A stretch of DNA of 16,642 bases, taken from JASBZA01 sp964345295 (GTDB taxonomy: Bacteria; Bacillota; Clostridia; Saccharofermentanales; Fastidiosipilaceae). Location of the stretch: NCBI GenBank assembly GCA_964345295.1, contig CAYFQG010000028.1, positions 1-16,642 of the forward strand, given 5' to 3'. Position 1 is the stretch's first letter. Each line of letters begins with the position of its first letter. Shown here one piece after another: positions 7,039 to 16,101 of the stretch. The translations under genes and the position numbers were made by a program. The notes beneath the pieces are model-generated. The model ran no database searches, was not told the origin of the DNA, and saw nothing but the letters and a program-made list of their open reading frames with translations.

Positions 7039-7053
7039 ATAGAAGGGGAAATC

Positions 7054-8337
7054 ATGCAACTTCTTTTACAAGCTGCCCAGGTATATAGGACGAAGACCAA
7101 GCGCTTTGAGCCTTGTGATTTACTCATCCAAGACGGTTTAATCCAAGAAATTGGTTCCCATAACGCATTTGATTCTTTCGATGGTCCAAGCCTAAGGCTG
7201 GACCATTTTTTTGTGGCGCCGGCTTTCACGGATATCCATGTCCATTTGAGAGAGCCGGGCTTTAGTTACAAGGGGACCATAGCCAGTGAGACCCGGTCTG
7301 CTTTGGCCGGAGGGTTCGCCCATGTTCTATCCATGCCCAACTTAAAACCTGTTCCGGACAGCATAGACCACCTCAAGGTTCAGCTGGACTTGATCGAGCA
7401 AAACGCCGCCTGTGACGTGACGCCCTATGCCGCCATTACAGGAGGTCAGGAAGGGAAGACCCTGGTCGATATGAAGGCTCTGGCGCCCTATGTGGCCGGT
7501 TTTTCGGATGACGGCAGAGGTGTCCAGGACGAAGAAATCATGCGCCGGGCTTTTCTTTTGGCCAAAGAGACCGGTAAGCCTATCGTTTCCCACTGCGAGG
7601 TGGAGGCGCTACTGAATGGTGGTGTGATTCATGACGGTGCCTATGCCAAAGCCCACGCCCTGCCCGGTATTTGCTCCGAAAGCGAGTGGAAGATGGTCGA
7701 GCGAGACATTGCGCTGGTAAGAGAAACGGGTTGCCCCTACCATGTTTGCCACGTGTCGACAAAGGAAACCGTTGACCTGGTTCGCCAAGCGAAGAAAGAA
7801 GGCCTGCCGGTAACCTGTGAGGTAGCCCCCCATTACCTCTATTTCACAGACTTGGACCTCCAAGACTACGGCCGTTTCAAGATGAACCCGCCTATTCGAA
7901 GCAAGGAAGATCAGATCGCACTGATCGAGGGCCTGGTAGACGGCACCATCGACTGCATAGCCACCGACCACGCGCCTCACTCGGCCGAAGAAAAAAGCCG
8001 AGGCCTACTTGGCAGCAGCAACGGTGTGGTAGGCTTTGAAACTGCCTTTGCCGCATCCTACACAGCCCTGGTCAAGGCCGGCCACATGGATTTGGCCCAA
8101 TTAATTGACCGGATGGCCATAGCACCGGGCCTGTTTGCTAAAGGAAAGGCACCCGAGATTGCCCCGGGCGAACCCGCTAACTTGGTGGTCTTAGACCCGG
8201 AAGCAGTCGAAAAAGTTGATGCTTCTCAGTTTGTTTCGGCCGGCAAGGCAACACCCTTTGACGGGGAGATGCTCCAAGGCCAAGTTCTATATACTATTTA
8301 TAAAGGAGAGATTGTGTGGGAAAAAGAGAGGATATAA
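7054..8337 (+). CDS. pyrC: Dihydroorotase, class I
   Basis: The product catalyses ring closure of N-carbamoyl-L-aspartate to L-dihydroorotate, step three of UMP synthesis, in the cytoplasm. Starting at the ATG at 7054, which follows AGAAGGGGA with ideal spacing, it is 427 aa, normal for class I enzymes; an upstream in-frame TTG at 7024 is less likely. The metal site is complete: D60-I-H62-V-H64-L-R at the N-terminus, S-D152-D153-G, H180-C-E, H233 in C-H-V-S and D305 in A-T-D-H-A-P-H-S. The Asp in S-D-D-G is typical of class I bacterial enzymes. It is the first gene of an eight-gene pyrimidine operon, and its last 22 bases overlap carB, implying translational coupling. Confidence 0.95.
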   Translation: MQLLLQAAQVYRTKTKRFEPCDLLIQDGLIQEIGSHNAFDSFDGPSLRLDHFFVAPAFTDIHVHLREPGFSYKGTIASETRSALAGGFAHVLSMPNLKPVPDSIDHLKVQLDLIEQNAACDVTPYAAITGGQEGKTLVDMKALAPYVAGFSDDGRGVQDEEIMRRAFLLAKETGKPIVSHCEVEALLNGGVIHDGAYAKAHALPGICSESEWKMVERDIALVRETGCPYHVCHVSTKETVDLVRQAKKEGLPVTCEVAPHYLYFTDLDLQDYGRFKMNPPIRSKEDQIALIEGLVDGTIDCIATDHAPHSAEEKSRGLLGSSNGVVGFETAFAASYTALVKAGHMDLAQLIDRMAIAPGLFAKGKAPEIAPGEPANLVVLDPEAVEKVDASQFVSAGKATPFDGEMLQGQVLYTIYKGEIVWEKERI

Positions 8338-11300
8338 AGAAGATTTTAGTAATAGGCTCCGGCCCTATCGTCATCGGTCAGGCGGCCGAGTTTGACTATG
8401 CCGGTACCCAGGCCTGCCTGGCTCTGAAAGAAGAAGGCTACGAAGTGGTTCTGGTCAATTCCAACCCCGCCACTATCATGACCGACACCCAAATGGCCGA
8501 CCGGGTCTACATGGAGCCCTTGACCTTGGAATATGTGGCCAAAATTATCCGCTACGAAAGGCCGGATGCGCTCTTGGCCAGCTTCGGCGGCCAAACGGCT
8601 TTGAACCTGGCCTTGCAACTGGACCAAAAAGGTGTTTTGGATGAGTGCCAGGTGGAAATCATCGGTACGGATCTGGAAGCCATCCGCCAGGCCGAAGACC
8701 GGGAGCTCTTCCGCGAACTTTGCGAGAAAATTGGCGAACCCATCTTGCCTTCGCATGTGGCCTATACAGTAGATGAAGCTTTGGCCATAGCCGAAGAAAT
8801 CACCTACCCCATCATCTTGAGACCGGCCTTCACACTGGGCGGCACCGGTGGCGGTTTTGCCGATACACCGGAAGAACTGAAAGTTTTGGCCCACCACGCC
8901 TTGGAATTATCGCCGGTCCACCAGGTCCTTATAGAGAAGAGTATTAAGGGCTTCAAAGAAATCGAGTTCGAAGTTATAAGGTCCGGCAACGATACGGCCC
9001 TCACGGTCTGCGCCATGGAAAATGTGGACCCTGTAGGAGTCCATACGGGTGACTCCATTGTGGTTGCGCCGACTCTGACCCTGTCCGACGAAGCCGTCAC
9101 TATGCTCCATGATTCGGCTATAAGACTCATCCGAGCCCTCAACATCAAGGGCGGTTGTAACGTTCAGTTTGCCTTGGACCCCAACTCCTTGGACTACTAC
9201 CTGATCGAGGTCAATCCCCGCTTGTCCCGTTCATCGGCTCTGGCGTCCAAAGCCTCTGCCTACCCCATCGCCCGTGTGGCGGCCAAAATTGCAGTCGGCT
9301 TGAACTTGGAAGAGATTTTAGTAGCCGGACAGCCGGCTTCCTTCGAGCCTCAGTTAGACTACATCGTAGCCAAACTCCCCCGCTTCGCCTTTGATAAATT
9401 TGAGGGAGCAGACAAGGCCTTGTCGACCCAGATGAAAGCCACCGGTGAGGTTATGAGCTTGGGCCGCGATTTCGGAGAAGCCCTCCTTAAGGGCGTTCGT
9501 TCGCTGGAAGTCGGGGCATCCTATCTATACTTGCCACGCTTTGACCACTGGGAAGAAAAAGACCTCTTAGACTACGTGGAAACCCCTACCGATGATTGTA
9601 TTTTTGCTATCGCCGCCCTTTTCCGCTTGGGCGTGACGGTCGAAGCCATCCACGAAAGGACCGCCATCACGGCTTATTTCCTGGAAGAAATTAAGAAACT
9701 GGTGGATGGCGAAAAGTTGATTGAAGAAGCGGATTTAGACGAGAACAAATTAAGAGAGCTCAAGACCTTAGGCTACTCCGATGCCTTTATCGCCAAGAAG
9801 CTGGGTAAAAAAGTCGAAGACATCATCCGCCTCCGCCAAGACTACGGCATCTTCCCGGCCTATGACCGGGTCGATACGGCCGAGACGACCTTCCCCGAAC
9901 CGGTATCTTATTTCTACTCGACTTATAAGCACAGTGCCGGCGATATTTTAGAAGAGGCCCACCCTGAATCCAAAGGACGTGTCCTGGTCTTAGGCTCCGG
10001 TCCTATCCGTATCGGCCAGGGTGTCGAATTCGACTACTCCACCGTCCATGCGGTCCAGACCCTCCAGGCCATGGGCTACGAAGCCATCTTAATTAACAAC
10101 AACCCCGAGACCGTTTCGACCGATTACACCACGGCCGACCGCCTCTATTTTGAGCCTCTTACCCTGGAGGATGTCATGAATGTCATCGAGCGCGAGAAGC
10201 CCCTGGGTGTCATTGTCAGCTTGGGCGGCCAAACGGCCATTAATTTAAGCCAGGGCCTGACCGACTTAGGTATCGCACTCATCGGAACCGATAACGATGC
10301 CATCGAAAGAGCCGAAGACCGTGACCGTTTCGAGCAGGTTATGCAAGAACTGGGCATTCCCCAGCCCAAGGGCCAGGCCGTTTACTCCATCGAGTCGGGT
10401 GTCGCCGTGGCCAGAAAAATCGGTTACCCGGTCCTGGTCCGGCCGAGTTTTGTCTTGGGTGGCCGGGCTATGGAAATCGTGAACTCCGAAGAGGCTATCC
10501 GTCATTATCTCCAGACCGCGGTTGAAATCGATGAAGATAAGCCCGTTCTGGTCGATAAGTACATCCGTGGCACCGAGGTCGAAGTCGACGCTATTTGCGA
10601 CGGCCAGGATGTCTTCATGCCCGGCATTATGCAGCACATCGAAAAGACCGGCATCCACTCCGGCGACTCCATCAGTGTTTTCCCCGCCTTTGGCCTATCA
10701 GATGAAGTCCGTATCAAGATTATAGGCTACACGGTGAAGTTGGGGCTTGGTTTAGGAATCAAAGGTCTTTATAACATCCAATATATCGTAGATCCTCATG
10801 ATGACGTCTATGTCATTGAGGTAAACCCCAGGTCCTCGAGAACAGTTCCCTTCCTGTCCAAGGCTTCCGGTTTTGATTTAGCCGATATGGCGACCGGAGT
10901 CATGTTGGGCCAAAGTTTGAGAGACCAGGGTATCGGCCTGGTTTGCCCCCCTCAGCCCAAACGCTGGTACGTCAAGGCTCCGGCCTTTTCGTTCGCTAAA
11001 CTCCACGGTGCCGATGCGTATCTATCTCCGGAGATGAAGTCAACCGGTGAAGCCATAGGCTATGACAAGTCTTTAAATCGTGCCCTCTATAAGGCGCTCC
11101 AGGCCTCGGGCATGAAGGTCAGTAACTACGGAACGATTTTTGTCACCGTAGCGGATTCGGATAAGGAACGGGCCCTTCCCCTGGTTCGCCGCTTCTATGA
11201 ATTGGGCTTTAATATCGAAGCCACTTCGGGGACGGCTGCTTTCCTCAAAGAAAACGGCATTAAGACCCGGGTTAAGACCAAAATCAGCGAGGGATCGAAC

Positions 11301-11528
11301 GAGATTTTGGAAGCCCTCCGCCAGGGTTATGTGTCCTATGTGATTAATACCAGAGATCCGGCCAAAGACCACAATGCCCAGTCTACCGACGGTGCCCTGA
11401 TCCGTCAGACGGCGGTTGAAAACAACGTCACCATCTTCACCGCCTTGGAGACTGTGGAAGTGCTTTTAGATGTCTTAGAAGAAATTACCATCGGTATTTC
11501 CACCATCGACGAGAAGAAGGAGGACTAG
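8316..11528 (+). CDS. carB: Carbamoyl-phosphate synthase large subunit
   Basis: This 1070-aa protein uses ammonia delivered by the glutaminase subunit, bicarbonate and two ATP to make carbamoyl phosphate. The duplicated ATP-grasp architecture is clear: the first half opens with I-G-S-G-P-I-V-I-G-Q-A near residue 13, and the second with R555-V-L-V-L-G-S-G-P-I-R-I-G-Q-G. Each is followed by F-D-Y, N-N/S-N-P and G-G-Q-T-A-x-N-L motifs. An oligomerisation region lies between (about 400-550), and a C-terminal MGS-type allosteric domain spans about 935-1070. Length is normal. The GTG start at 8316 has AGGAG seven bases upstream and lies inside the end of pyrC. The small subunit carA, usually directly upstream, is not in this window, so it must be elsewhere or replaced. 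pyrK starts 3 bp downstream. Confidence 0.97.
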   Translation: MGKREDIKKILVIGSGPIVIGQAAEFDYAGTQACLALKEEGYEVVLVNSNPATIMTDTQMADRVYMEPLTLEYVAKIIRYERPDALLASFGGQTALNLALQLDQKGVLDECQVEIIGTDLEAIRQAEDRELFRELCEKIGEPILPSHVAYTVDEALAIAEEITYPIILRPAFTLGGTGGGFADTPEELKVLAHHALELSPVHQVLIEKSIKGFKEIEFEVIRSGNDTALTVCAMENVDPVGVHTGDSIVVAPTLTLSDEAVTMLHDSAIRLIRALNIKGGCNVQFALDPNSLDYYLIEVNPRLSRSSALASKASAYPIARVAAKIAVGLNLEEILVAGQPASFEPQLDYIVAKLPRFAFDKFEGADKALSTQMKATGEVMSLGRDFGEALLKGVRSLEVGASYLYLPRFDHWEEKDLLDYVETPTDDCIFAIAALFRLGVTVEAIHERTAITAYFLEEIKKLVDGEKLIEEADLDENKLRELKTLGYSDAFIAKKLGKKVEDIIRLRQDYGIFPAYDRVDTAETTFPEPVSYFYSTYKHSAGDILEEAHPESKGRVLVLGSGPIRIGQGVEFDYSTVHAVQTLQAMGYEAILINNNPETVSTDYTTADRLYFEPLTLEDVMNVIEREKPLGVIVSLGGQTAINLSQGLTDLGIALIGTDNDAIERAEDRDRFEQVMQELGIPQPKGQAVYSIESGVAVARKIGYPVLVRPSFVLGGRAMEIVNSEEAIRHYLQTAVEIDEDKPVLVDKYIRGTEVEVDAICDGQDVFMPGIMQHIEKTGIHSGDSISVFPAFGLSDEVRIKIIGYTVKLGLGLGIKGLYNIQYIVDPHDDVYVIEVNPRSSRTVPFLSKASGFDLADMATGVMLGQSLRDQGIGLVCPPQPKRWYVKAPAFSFAKLHGADAYLSPEMKSTGEAIGYDKSLNRALYKALQASGMKVSNYGTIFVTVADSDKERALPLVRRFYELGFNIEATSGTAAFLKENGIKTRVKTKISEGSNEILEALRQGYVSYVINTRDPAKDHNAQSTDGALIRQTAVENNVTIFTALETVEVLLDVLEEITIGISTIDEKKED

Positions 11529-11531
11529 GCT

Positions 11532-12317
11532 GTGGCATTGAAAGACTACCAAGCGAGGGTGATAAGCCACCGTAAGATTGCCCATTTAACCTATGAGCTG
11601 GTTTTGGAAGAGAACGGTATTATTCGAGGAAAAGGCGAAGATAAAGGCCCCTTTGGCATGCCGGCTCCCGGACAATTCGTGAACCTGGTCGTGCCGGGTT
11701 TTTACCTCAGACGTCCCTTTTCCGTAGCCGACTACGCTGACGGTAAATTAGTGCTGATTTATAAGATTCTGGGACAGGGTACGAGGGCCATGGCGGACCG
11801 GCTGGAAGAAGGACAGATTCTAAGTGTCCTGTCGCCTTTGGGGAACGGTTTTACCTTAGTCGATGCGAAAAAGCCGCTTCTCATAGGAGGCGGTGTAGGC
11901 CTTCCGCCTATGTACTATTTGGCCAAAGCCCTAAAGGCCAAAGGGCAAGAACCCAGAATCGCCATGGGTTTTAAAACGGCGGAAGAAGTCTTCTATGAAG
12001 AAGCTTTCCGAGACCTGGGCCTAGAGGTCCAAGTAGCGACCGAAGACGGCTCTAAAGGCACCGGAGGCTTTGTGACCCAAATCTTAGAAGGTTCTTATAA
12101 AGACGGTGATTACCTCTACTGTTGTGGCCCCATGCCCATGTTAGAAGCCATTTATAAAATGGATTTAGCGCCCGGCCAATATTCTTTTGAAGAACGTATG
12201 GGATGCGGGATGGGGGCCTGTATGGGGTGCTCTCACAAGGTGAAAAATTACCCCTTAGGCTCCAAAAGAATTTGCAAAGAAGGACCGGTCTTTAGAACGG
12301 AGGAAATCTTATGGTAG
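11532..12317 (+). CDS. pyrK: Dihydroorotate dehydrogenase B electron-transfer subunit
   Basis: This 261-aa iron-sulfur flavoprotein passes electrons from PyrD FMN through a [2Fe-2S] cluster and FAD to NAD+. The FAD-binding R61-P62-F63-S64 motif and a nucleotide-binding L-I-G-G-G-V-G-L-P-P (about 117-126) are present. The cluster cysteines C225, C230, C233 and C248 follow the C-x4-C-x2-C-x14-C pattern of the family. The GTG start has AGGAGG eight bases upstream, inside the end of carB. Its stop codon overlaps the pyrD start by 7 bases, which fits equimolar production of the PyrK2D2 complex. Confidence 0.95.
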   Translation: MALKDYQARVISHRKIAHLTYELVLEENGIIRGKGEDKGPFGMPAPGQFVNLVVPGFYLRRPFSVADYADGKLVLIYKILGQGTRAMADRLEEGQILSVLSPLGNGFTLVDAKKPLLIGGGVGLPPMYYLAKALKAKGQEPRIAMGFKTAEEVFYEEAFRDLGLEVQVATEDGSKGTGGFVTQILEGSYKDGDYLYCCGPMPMLEAIYKMDLAPGQYSFEERMGCGMGACMGCSHKVKNYPLGSKRICKEGPVFRTEEILW

Positions 12318-13240
12318 GAAAGAAGGTAGACTTGTCGGTTCGCCTGGGGGACTTGACCCTGGACAATCCGGTCATACCGGCCTCGGGCACCTTTGGTTTC
12401 GGCCGAGAATTTGCCCCTCTCTATGACATTAAGAAGTTAGGATCTATTTCTTTCAAAGGGACCACAAAAGAGGAACGATTTGGCAACCCCTGCCCCAGAA
12501 TCGCCGAAACCGCTTCCGGTATGCTCAATGCGGTGGGCCTTCAAAATCCCGGTGTGGATGCTGTTATTCGAGACGAGCTGCCTTTCTTAGAAAAATATTA
12601 CGGCAAGCCCGTCATTGCCAATGTCAGCGGCTTTTCTGAAGCGGGCTATGTGGAAACGGTAGAGAAATTATCGGCCCAGCCTATCGTGGGTATTATTGAA
12701 CTCAATATTTCCTGCCCCAATGTCCATGGAGGCGGCATGAGTTTCGGGACGGATCCGGACTTGGCCGCATCTTTGACCCGGGCGGTTAAAAAAATATCGC
12801 AAAAACCGGTCTATGTTAAACTCTCGCCCAATGTCACGGATATAGTGGAAATTGCTTTGGCCTGTGAAGAAGCCGGAGCAGACGGGCTTAGCCTTATTAA
12901 TACCTTTATGGGCATGCGGATTGACATCCATAGAAGAAAGCCTGTCTTAGCCAATCGGACCGGCGGCTTGTCGGGACCGGCTATTTTCCCCTTAGCTTTG
13001 CGTATGGTCTGGGACGTCTATGAAGCCTGCAAAATCCCTATCATCGGCATGGGCGGTGTGAGTTCCGCTGAGGACGTGGTGGAGATGGTTTTGGCCGGAG
13101 CCAGGGCTGTCCAAGTCGGTGCGGCTAATCTGATAAACCCCTGGGCGTCATCGGATATCATCGACCGGCTGCCCGGTGTTTTGGCCGAATTGGGTGTAGA
13201 CAAATTAGAGGATCTGGTGGGCTTAGCCCATCACGAATAG
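12311..13240 (+). CDS. pyrD: Dihydroorotate dehydrogenase B, catalytic subunit (class 1B)
   Basis: This FMN enzyme of 309 aa oxidises dihydroorotate to orotate. The catalytic cysteine is C135 in N-I-S-C-P-N-V, typical of class 1 enzymes, which use Cys rather than the Ser of class 2. F-K-G-T-T and N-A-V-G-L-Q-N-P-G near the N-terminus and the C-terminal G-M-G-G-V and G-A-R-A-V-Q-V-G-A phosphate-binding loops complete the barrel. Pairing with pyrK makes it type 1B, using NAD+ rather than fumarate or quinone. The ATG at 12311 has GGAGG upstream and overlaps the pyrK stop. No membrane segment is present, consistent with a soluble enzyme. Confidence 0.96.
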   Translation: MVGKKVDLSVRLGDLTLDNPVIPASGTFGFGREFAPLYDIKKLGSISFKGTTKEERFGNPCPRIAETASGMLNAVGLQNPGVDAVIRDELPFLEKYYGKPVIANVSGFSEAGYVETVEKLSAQPIVGIIELNISCPNVHGGGMSFGTDPDLAASLTRAVKKISQKPVYVKLSPNVTDIVEIALACEEAGADGLSLINTFMGMRIDIHRRKPVLANRTGGLSGPAIFPLALRMVWDVYEACKIPIIGMGGVSSAEDVVEMVLAGARAVQVGAANLINPWASSDIIDRLPGVLAELGVDKLEDLVGLAHHE

Positions 13241-13259
13241 AAGAATAAAGGAGTTTCAA

Positions 13260-13982
13260 ATGGAAAAAGACGTTATTATAGCTTGTGATTTCCCTTCAGC
13301 CGAGGCTTGCCTGGAATTTTTGGACCTTTTTAAAGACCGGCCAAGAAAACCCTTTGTTAAAATCGGTATGGAACTTTTCTATGCTGCCGGACCGGACATT
13401 GTCCGTCAGATTAAGGCTAGAGGGCACAAGATTTTCTTAGACCTCAAGCTTCACGATATTCCCAATACCGTGGAGAGAGCCTTCCGTGTCCTCGCGAACT
13501 TAGATGTAGACATGGTGAACTGTCACGCCGGCGGAGGCAAAATCATGATGGAAGCCGCCCTGAGAGGCTTAAGCCAAGACCAAAGGGGTACCGAGGTAAA
13601 ACGCCCTCTCCTTATCGCCGTGACACAGCTTACCTCGACTGATGATAAGACTCTCCACGAAGACCTTCTCATTCCCGAGGAAATGGAAGATGTGGTCAAA
13701 CACTATGCCCTTAACGCCCGTGATGCCGGCCTGGATGGTGTGGTTTGCTCACCTTGGGAAGCCGCGGGGGTTCATCAATACGCCGGAGAAAAATTTCTTA
13801 CCGTTACACCGGGGATTCGTTTTGAGTCTCAGGCAGGCAAGGATGACCAGAAGCGCATCATGACTCCGGCCAAAGCCCGAGAAGCCGGCTCCGACTTCAT
13901 TGTAGTCGGCCGTCCCATAACCCGGGCCGAGAATCCGGTCCAAGCCTATGAGAAGTGTCTGGCGGATTTCTTAGGCGAATAA
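13260..13982 (+). CDS. pyrF: Orotidine 5'-phosphate decarboxylase, type 1
   Basis: The product decarboxylates OMP to UMP, the last step of the pathway. At 240 aa it is of normal size for the short bacterial type 1 enzyme. The catalytic Asp-Lys-Asp network is visible in D61-L-K63-L-H-D66-I-P-N-T, and a phosphate-gripper region occurs in V-T-P-G-I-R and V-V-G-R-P-I-T. AAAGGAG lies 6 bases before the ATG, 19 bp after pyrD. Nothing unusual is seen. Confidence 0.96.
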   Translation: MEKDVIIACDFPSAEACLEFLDLFKDRPRKPFVKIGMELFYAAGPDIVRQIKARGHKIFLDLKLHDIPNTVERAFRVLANLDVDMVNCHAGGGKIMMEAALRGLSQDQRGTEVKRPLLIAVTQLTSTDDKTLHEDLLIPEEMEDVVKHYALNARDAGLDGVVCSPWEAAGVHQYAGEKFLTVTPGIRFESQAGKDDQKRIMTPAKAREAGSDFIVVGRPITRAENPVQAYEKCLADFLGE

Positions 13983-14025
13983 GCCGCTAATCTGTCATCC
14001 AAAAAGAATTAAAGGAGAGAAATCT

Positions 14026-14673
14026 ATGGAACAAAATCAACGTTCATTTGCTATTGCCGAGGCCTTATTAGATATCGGCGCCGTCTTTTTAAGACCCGAG
14101 GAGCCCTTTACCTGGGCATCGGGTATCAAGAGTCCTATCTATTGCGACAACCGTCTCATCTTAACCGCCCCTGAAGCAAGGGTACAGGTGGAAGAAGGAC
14201 TAGCCTCCTTAGTAAAAGAGAAATTCCCCGAGGTCGAAGTCCTCATGGGAACTGCTACGGCCGGCATCGCCCACGCCGCCATTGTAGGCCACATTCTAGA
14301 TCTACCCATGGGTTATGTCAGAAGCGGATCCAAGGACCATGGTCGCCAGAATAAAATTGAAGGAAAACTTCTGCCGGGCCAAAAAGTGGTCGTCATTGAA
14401 GACCTGATTTCGACCGGTGGTTCTTCGGTCGAGGTGGTCCGTGCCCTCCAAGAAGCCGGAGCCGAAGTCTTGGGTGTTATCAGCATTTTCACTTACGGCA
14501 TGGCAAAGGCTAAAAAGACTTTCGAAGAGGCAGGTGTTCCGACTTACAGCCTGTCCGATTTTGACCATATTCTGGAAGTCGCTGCTCAAAAAGGCACGAT
14601 TAAAAAAGAAGATATCCAAAGGCTCAAGGCCTTCCGTGATAATCCTCAAGACGAAAGCTGGATTAAGCCATGA
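14026..14673 (+). CDS. pyrE: Orotate phosphoribosyltransferase
   Basis: This 215-aa type I phosphoribosyltransferase joins orotate to PRPP to give OMP. The PRPP-binding motif V-V-V-I-E125-D126-L-I-S-T-G-G lies at residues 121-132, and the flexible catalytic loop R-S-G-S-K-D-H-G-R-Q-N lies before it at about residues 100-110. The N-terminal F-T-W-A-S-G-I-K-S-P-I-Y-C-D motif is characteristic of the family. AAAGGAGA precedes the ATG. The stop codon overlaps the pyrB start as ATGA, so the two are translationally coupled. Confidence 0.96.
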   Translation: MEQNQRSFAIAEALLDIGAVFLRPEEPFTWASGIKSPIYCDNRLILTAPEARVQVEEGLASLVKEKFPEVEVLMGTATAGIAHAAIVGHILDLPMGYVRSGSKDHGRQNKIEGKLLPGQKVVVIEDLISTGGSSVEVVRALQEAGAEVLGVISIFTYGMAKAKKTFEEAGVPTYSLSDFDHILEVAAQKGTIKKEDIQRLKAFRDNPQDESWIKP

Positions 14674-15635
14674 TGACCCAAAATGAAATGTTGGAAAAAG
14701 CGCATCCCCGCCATGTCTTTGATATAGGAGACCTTAGCGTAGAAGAAATAGATGACCTGATTAGCCTGGCCGAATCTATTATGGAAAAGCCTGATGCCTA
14801 CGAGGAAGTGGCTAAGGGTAAGAAGTTGGGGAGTCTATTTTTTGAACCGTCCACCAGGACCCGCCTTTCCTTTGAGGCAGCTATGCTGGATTTGGGGGGG
14901 AAGGTCCTGGGCTTTGCTTCGTCTGACTCATCGTCAACGACCAAGGGAGAATCCTTGTCCGATACCATACAGGTGGTCAGTAATTATGTCGATATTATCG
15001 CCATGCGTCACCCCAAAGAAGGCGCTCCTTTGGCCGCGGCCAGGAGATGTCTGGTTCCTATTATCAATGCCGGAGACGGAGGCCATCATCACCCGACCCA
15101 GACTTTGGCCGACCTTATTACCATAAAGGAACGCAAGGGGCGCCTGGATAAACTCACTGTAGGCTTTTGCGGCGACTTGACCTTTGGCCGGACGGTGCAC
15201 TCTCTGGTAAATGCGCTCTGCCGCTATGACGGTATGAACTTTGCCTTCATCTCACCGCCGGAACTTCGCCTGCCTGACTACCTCAAAGAAGGTGTTTTGG
15301 CCAAATCCGGCCACCCCTATATGGAGACGACGACTATAGAAGAAGTCATTCCCAGCCTGGATATTCTCTACATGACTCGGGTGCAGAAGGAGCGTTTCTT
15401 CAACGAAGCGGACTACGTAAGGCTCAAGGATACTTATATCTTAGATCTGGAGAAACTACGTTTTGCTAAGAGCGATTTGGCTATCCTCCACCCCTTACCC
15501 AGGGTAAACGAGATAGCGGTTGAAGTGGACGACGATCCCCGAGCGGCTTATTTCGACCAGGTCTATTGCGGTAAATTTATGCGGATGGCGCTGATGATGA
15601 AGTTGATGGGCTTAGAAGACCCCCTAAAGAAATGA
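14670..15635 (+). CDS. pyrB: Aspartate carbamoyltransferase catalytic chain
   Basis: This 321-aa enzyme condenses carbamoyl phosphate with aspartate, the first committed step. The carbamoyl-phosphate site F-E-P-S61-T62-R63-T64-R65 is intact, as is the S-S-S-T-T-K-G-E loop, whose Ser and Lys reach across subunits. H141-P142-T143-Q144 and H-P-L-P-R near the C-terminus complete the active site. The start at 14670 overlaps the pyrE stop (ATGA) and has no good ribosome binding site of its own; a second ATG directly follows. It probably depends on coupling with pyrE. The adjacent pyrI implies an E. coli-like dodecameric holoenzyme. Confidence 0.96.
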   Translation: MMTQNEMLEKAHPRHVFDIGDLSVEEIDDLISLAESIMEKPDAYEEVAKGKKLGSLFFEPSTRTRLSFEAAMLDLGGKVLGFASSDSSSTTKGESLSDTIQVVSNYVDIIAMRHPKEGAPLAAARRCLVPIINAGDGGHHHPTQTLADLITIKERKGRLDKLTVGFCGDLTFGRTVHSLVNALCRYDGMNFAFISPPELRLPDYLKEGVLAKSGHPYMETTTIEEVIPSLDILYMTRVQKERFFNEADYVRLKDTYILDLEKLRFAKSDLAILHPLPRVNEIAVEVDDDPRAAYFDQVYCGKFMRMALMMKLMGLEDPLKK

Positions 15636-15645
15636 GGCGAAAGAC

Positions 15646-16065
15646 ATGGATGTCAGTAAAATAGAAGAAGGTTTGGTCTTAGACCATATTAAGGCAGGTA
15701 TGGCTCTGAAGATTTATGAGAGCCTCAAGTTAGACCTTTTGGATTGTCCTTTGGCCATCCTGACCAATGTCGACAGTAAACTGATGGGTAAGAAGGATAT
15801 CCTTAAGATCGGCGCCCTGCTGCCTATCGATTTGGCCGTCTTAGGCTTCTGGGACGAACACATGACCCTTAATATTATCCGTGACGGAGAAGTGGCCGAC
15901 AAGGTCAAGCTGGAGAAGCCCTCAGAAATTAGAGGGCTCCTAGAGTGCAAAAATCCTCGTTGCATCACCGGTCAGGAAAGGGCTATTGAGTCGATTTTCT
16001 ACTTGGCCGATCGAGATAAGGACAGCTACCGTTGTGCCTATTGTGATAGTATGTGGGAGAAGTAA
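15646..16065 (+). CDS. pyrI: Aspartate carbamoyltransferase regulatory chain
   Basis: The product binds CTP/UTP or ATP and adjusts ATCase activity. At 139 aa it is slightly shorter than the enterobacterial chain. The four zinc cysteines C101, C106, C130 and C133 keep exactly the C-x4-C-x23-C-x2-C spacing of the family; this domain contacts PyrB. The N-terminal effector region keeps V-L-D-H-I and M-G-K-K-D-I-L-K-I, matching the D-H and Lys of the nucleotide site. A GAGG site overlaps the pyrB stop, with 8 bases to the ATG. It is the last gene of the operon. Given no visible PyrR attenuator, feedback through this subunit may be the main control in this locus. Confidence 0.94.
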   Translation: MDVSKIEEGLVLDHIKAGMALKIYESLKLDLLDCPLAILTNVDSKLMGKKDILKIGALLPIDLAVLGFWDEHMTLNIIRDGEVADKVKLEKPSEIRGLLECKNPRCITGQERAIESIFYLADRDKDSYRCAYCDSMWEK

Positions 16066-16101
16066 TTTTGGGTTGGTTTTAGGGAGGGGAGATGCTTCGC
16101 C

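Noticed and set aside
7024..7053. Upstream TTG start for pyrC
   Set aside because: The ATG at 7054 has an ideally placed AGAAGGGGA site, and starting there gives the normal class I length and motif positions.
8346..8897. 183-codon open frame on the - strand opposite carB
   Set aside because: It lies wholly inside carB, whose protein is unambiguous. The predicted peptide shows no family motif, and the open frame is explained by the codon bias of carB on the other strand.
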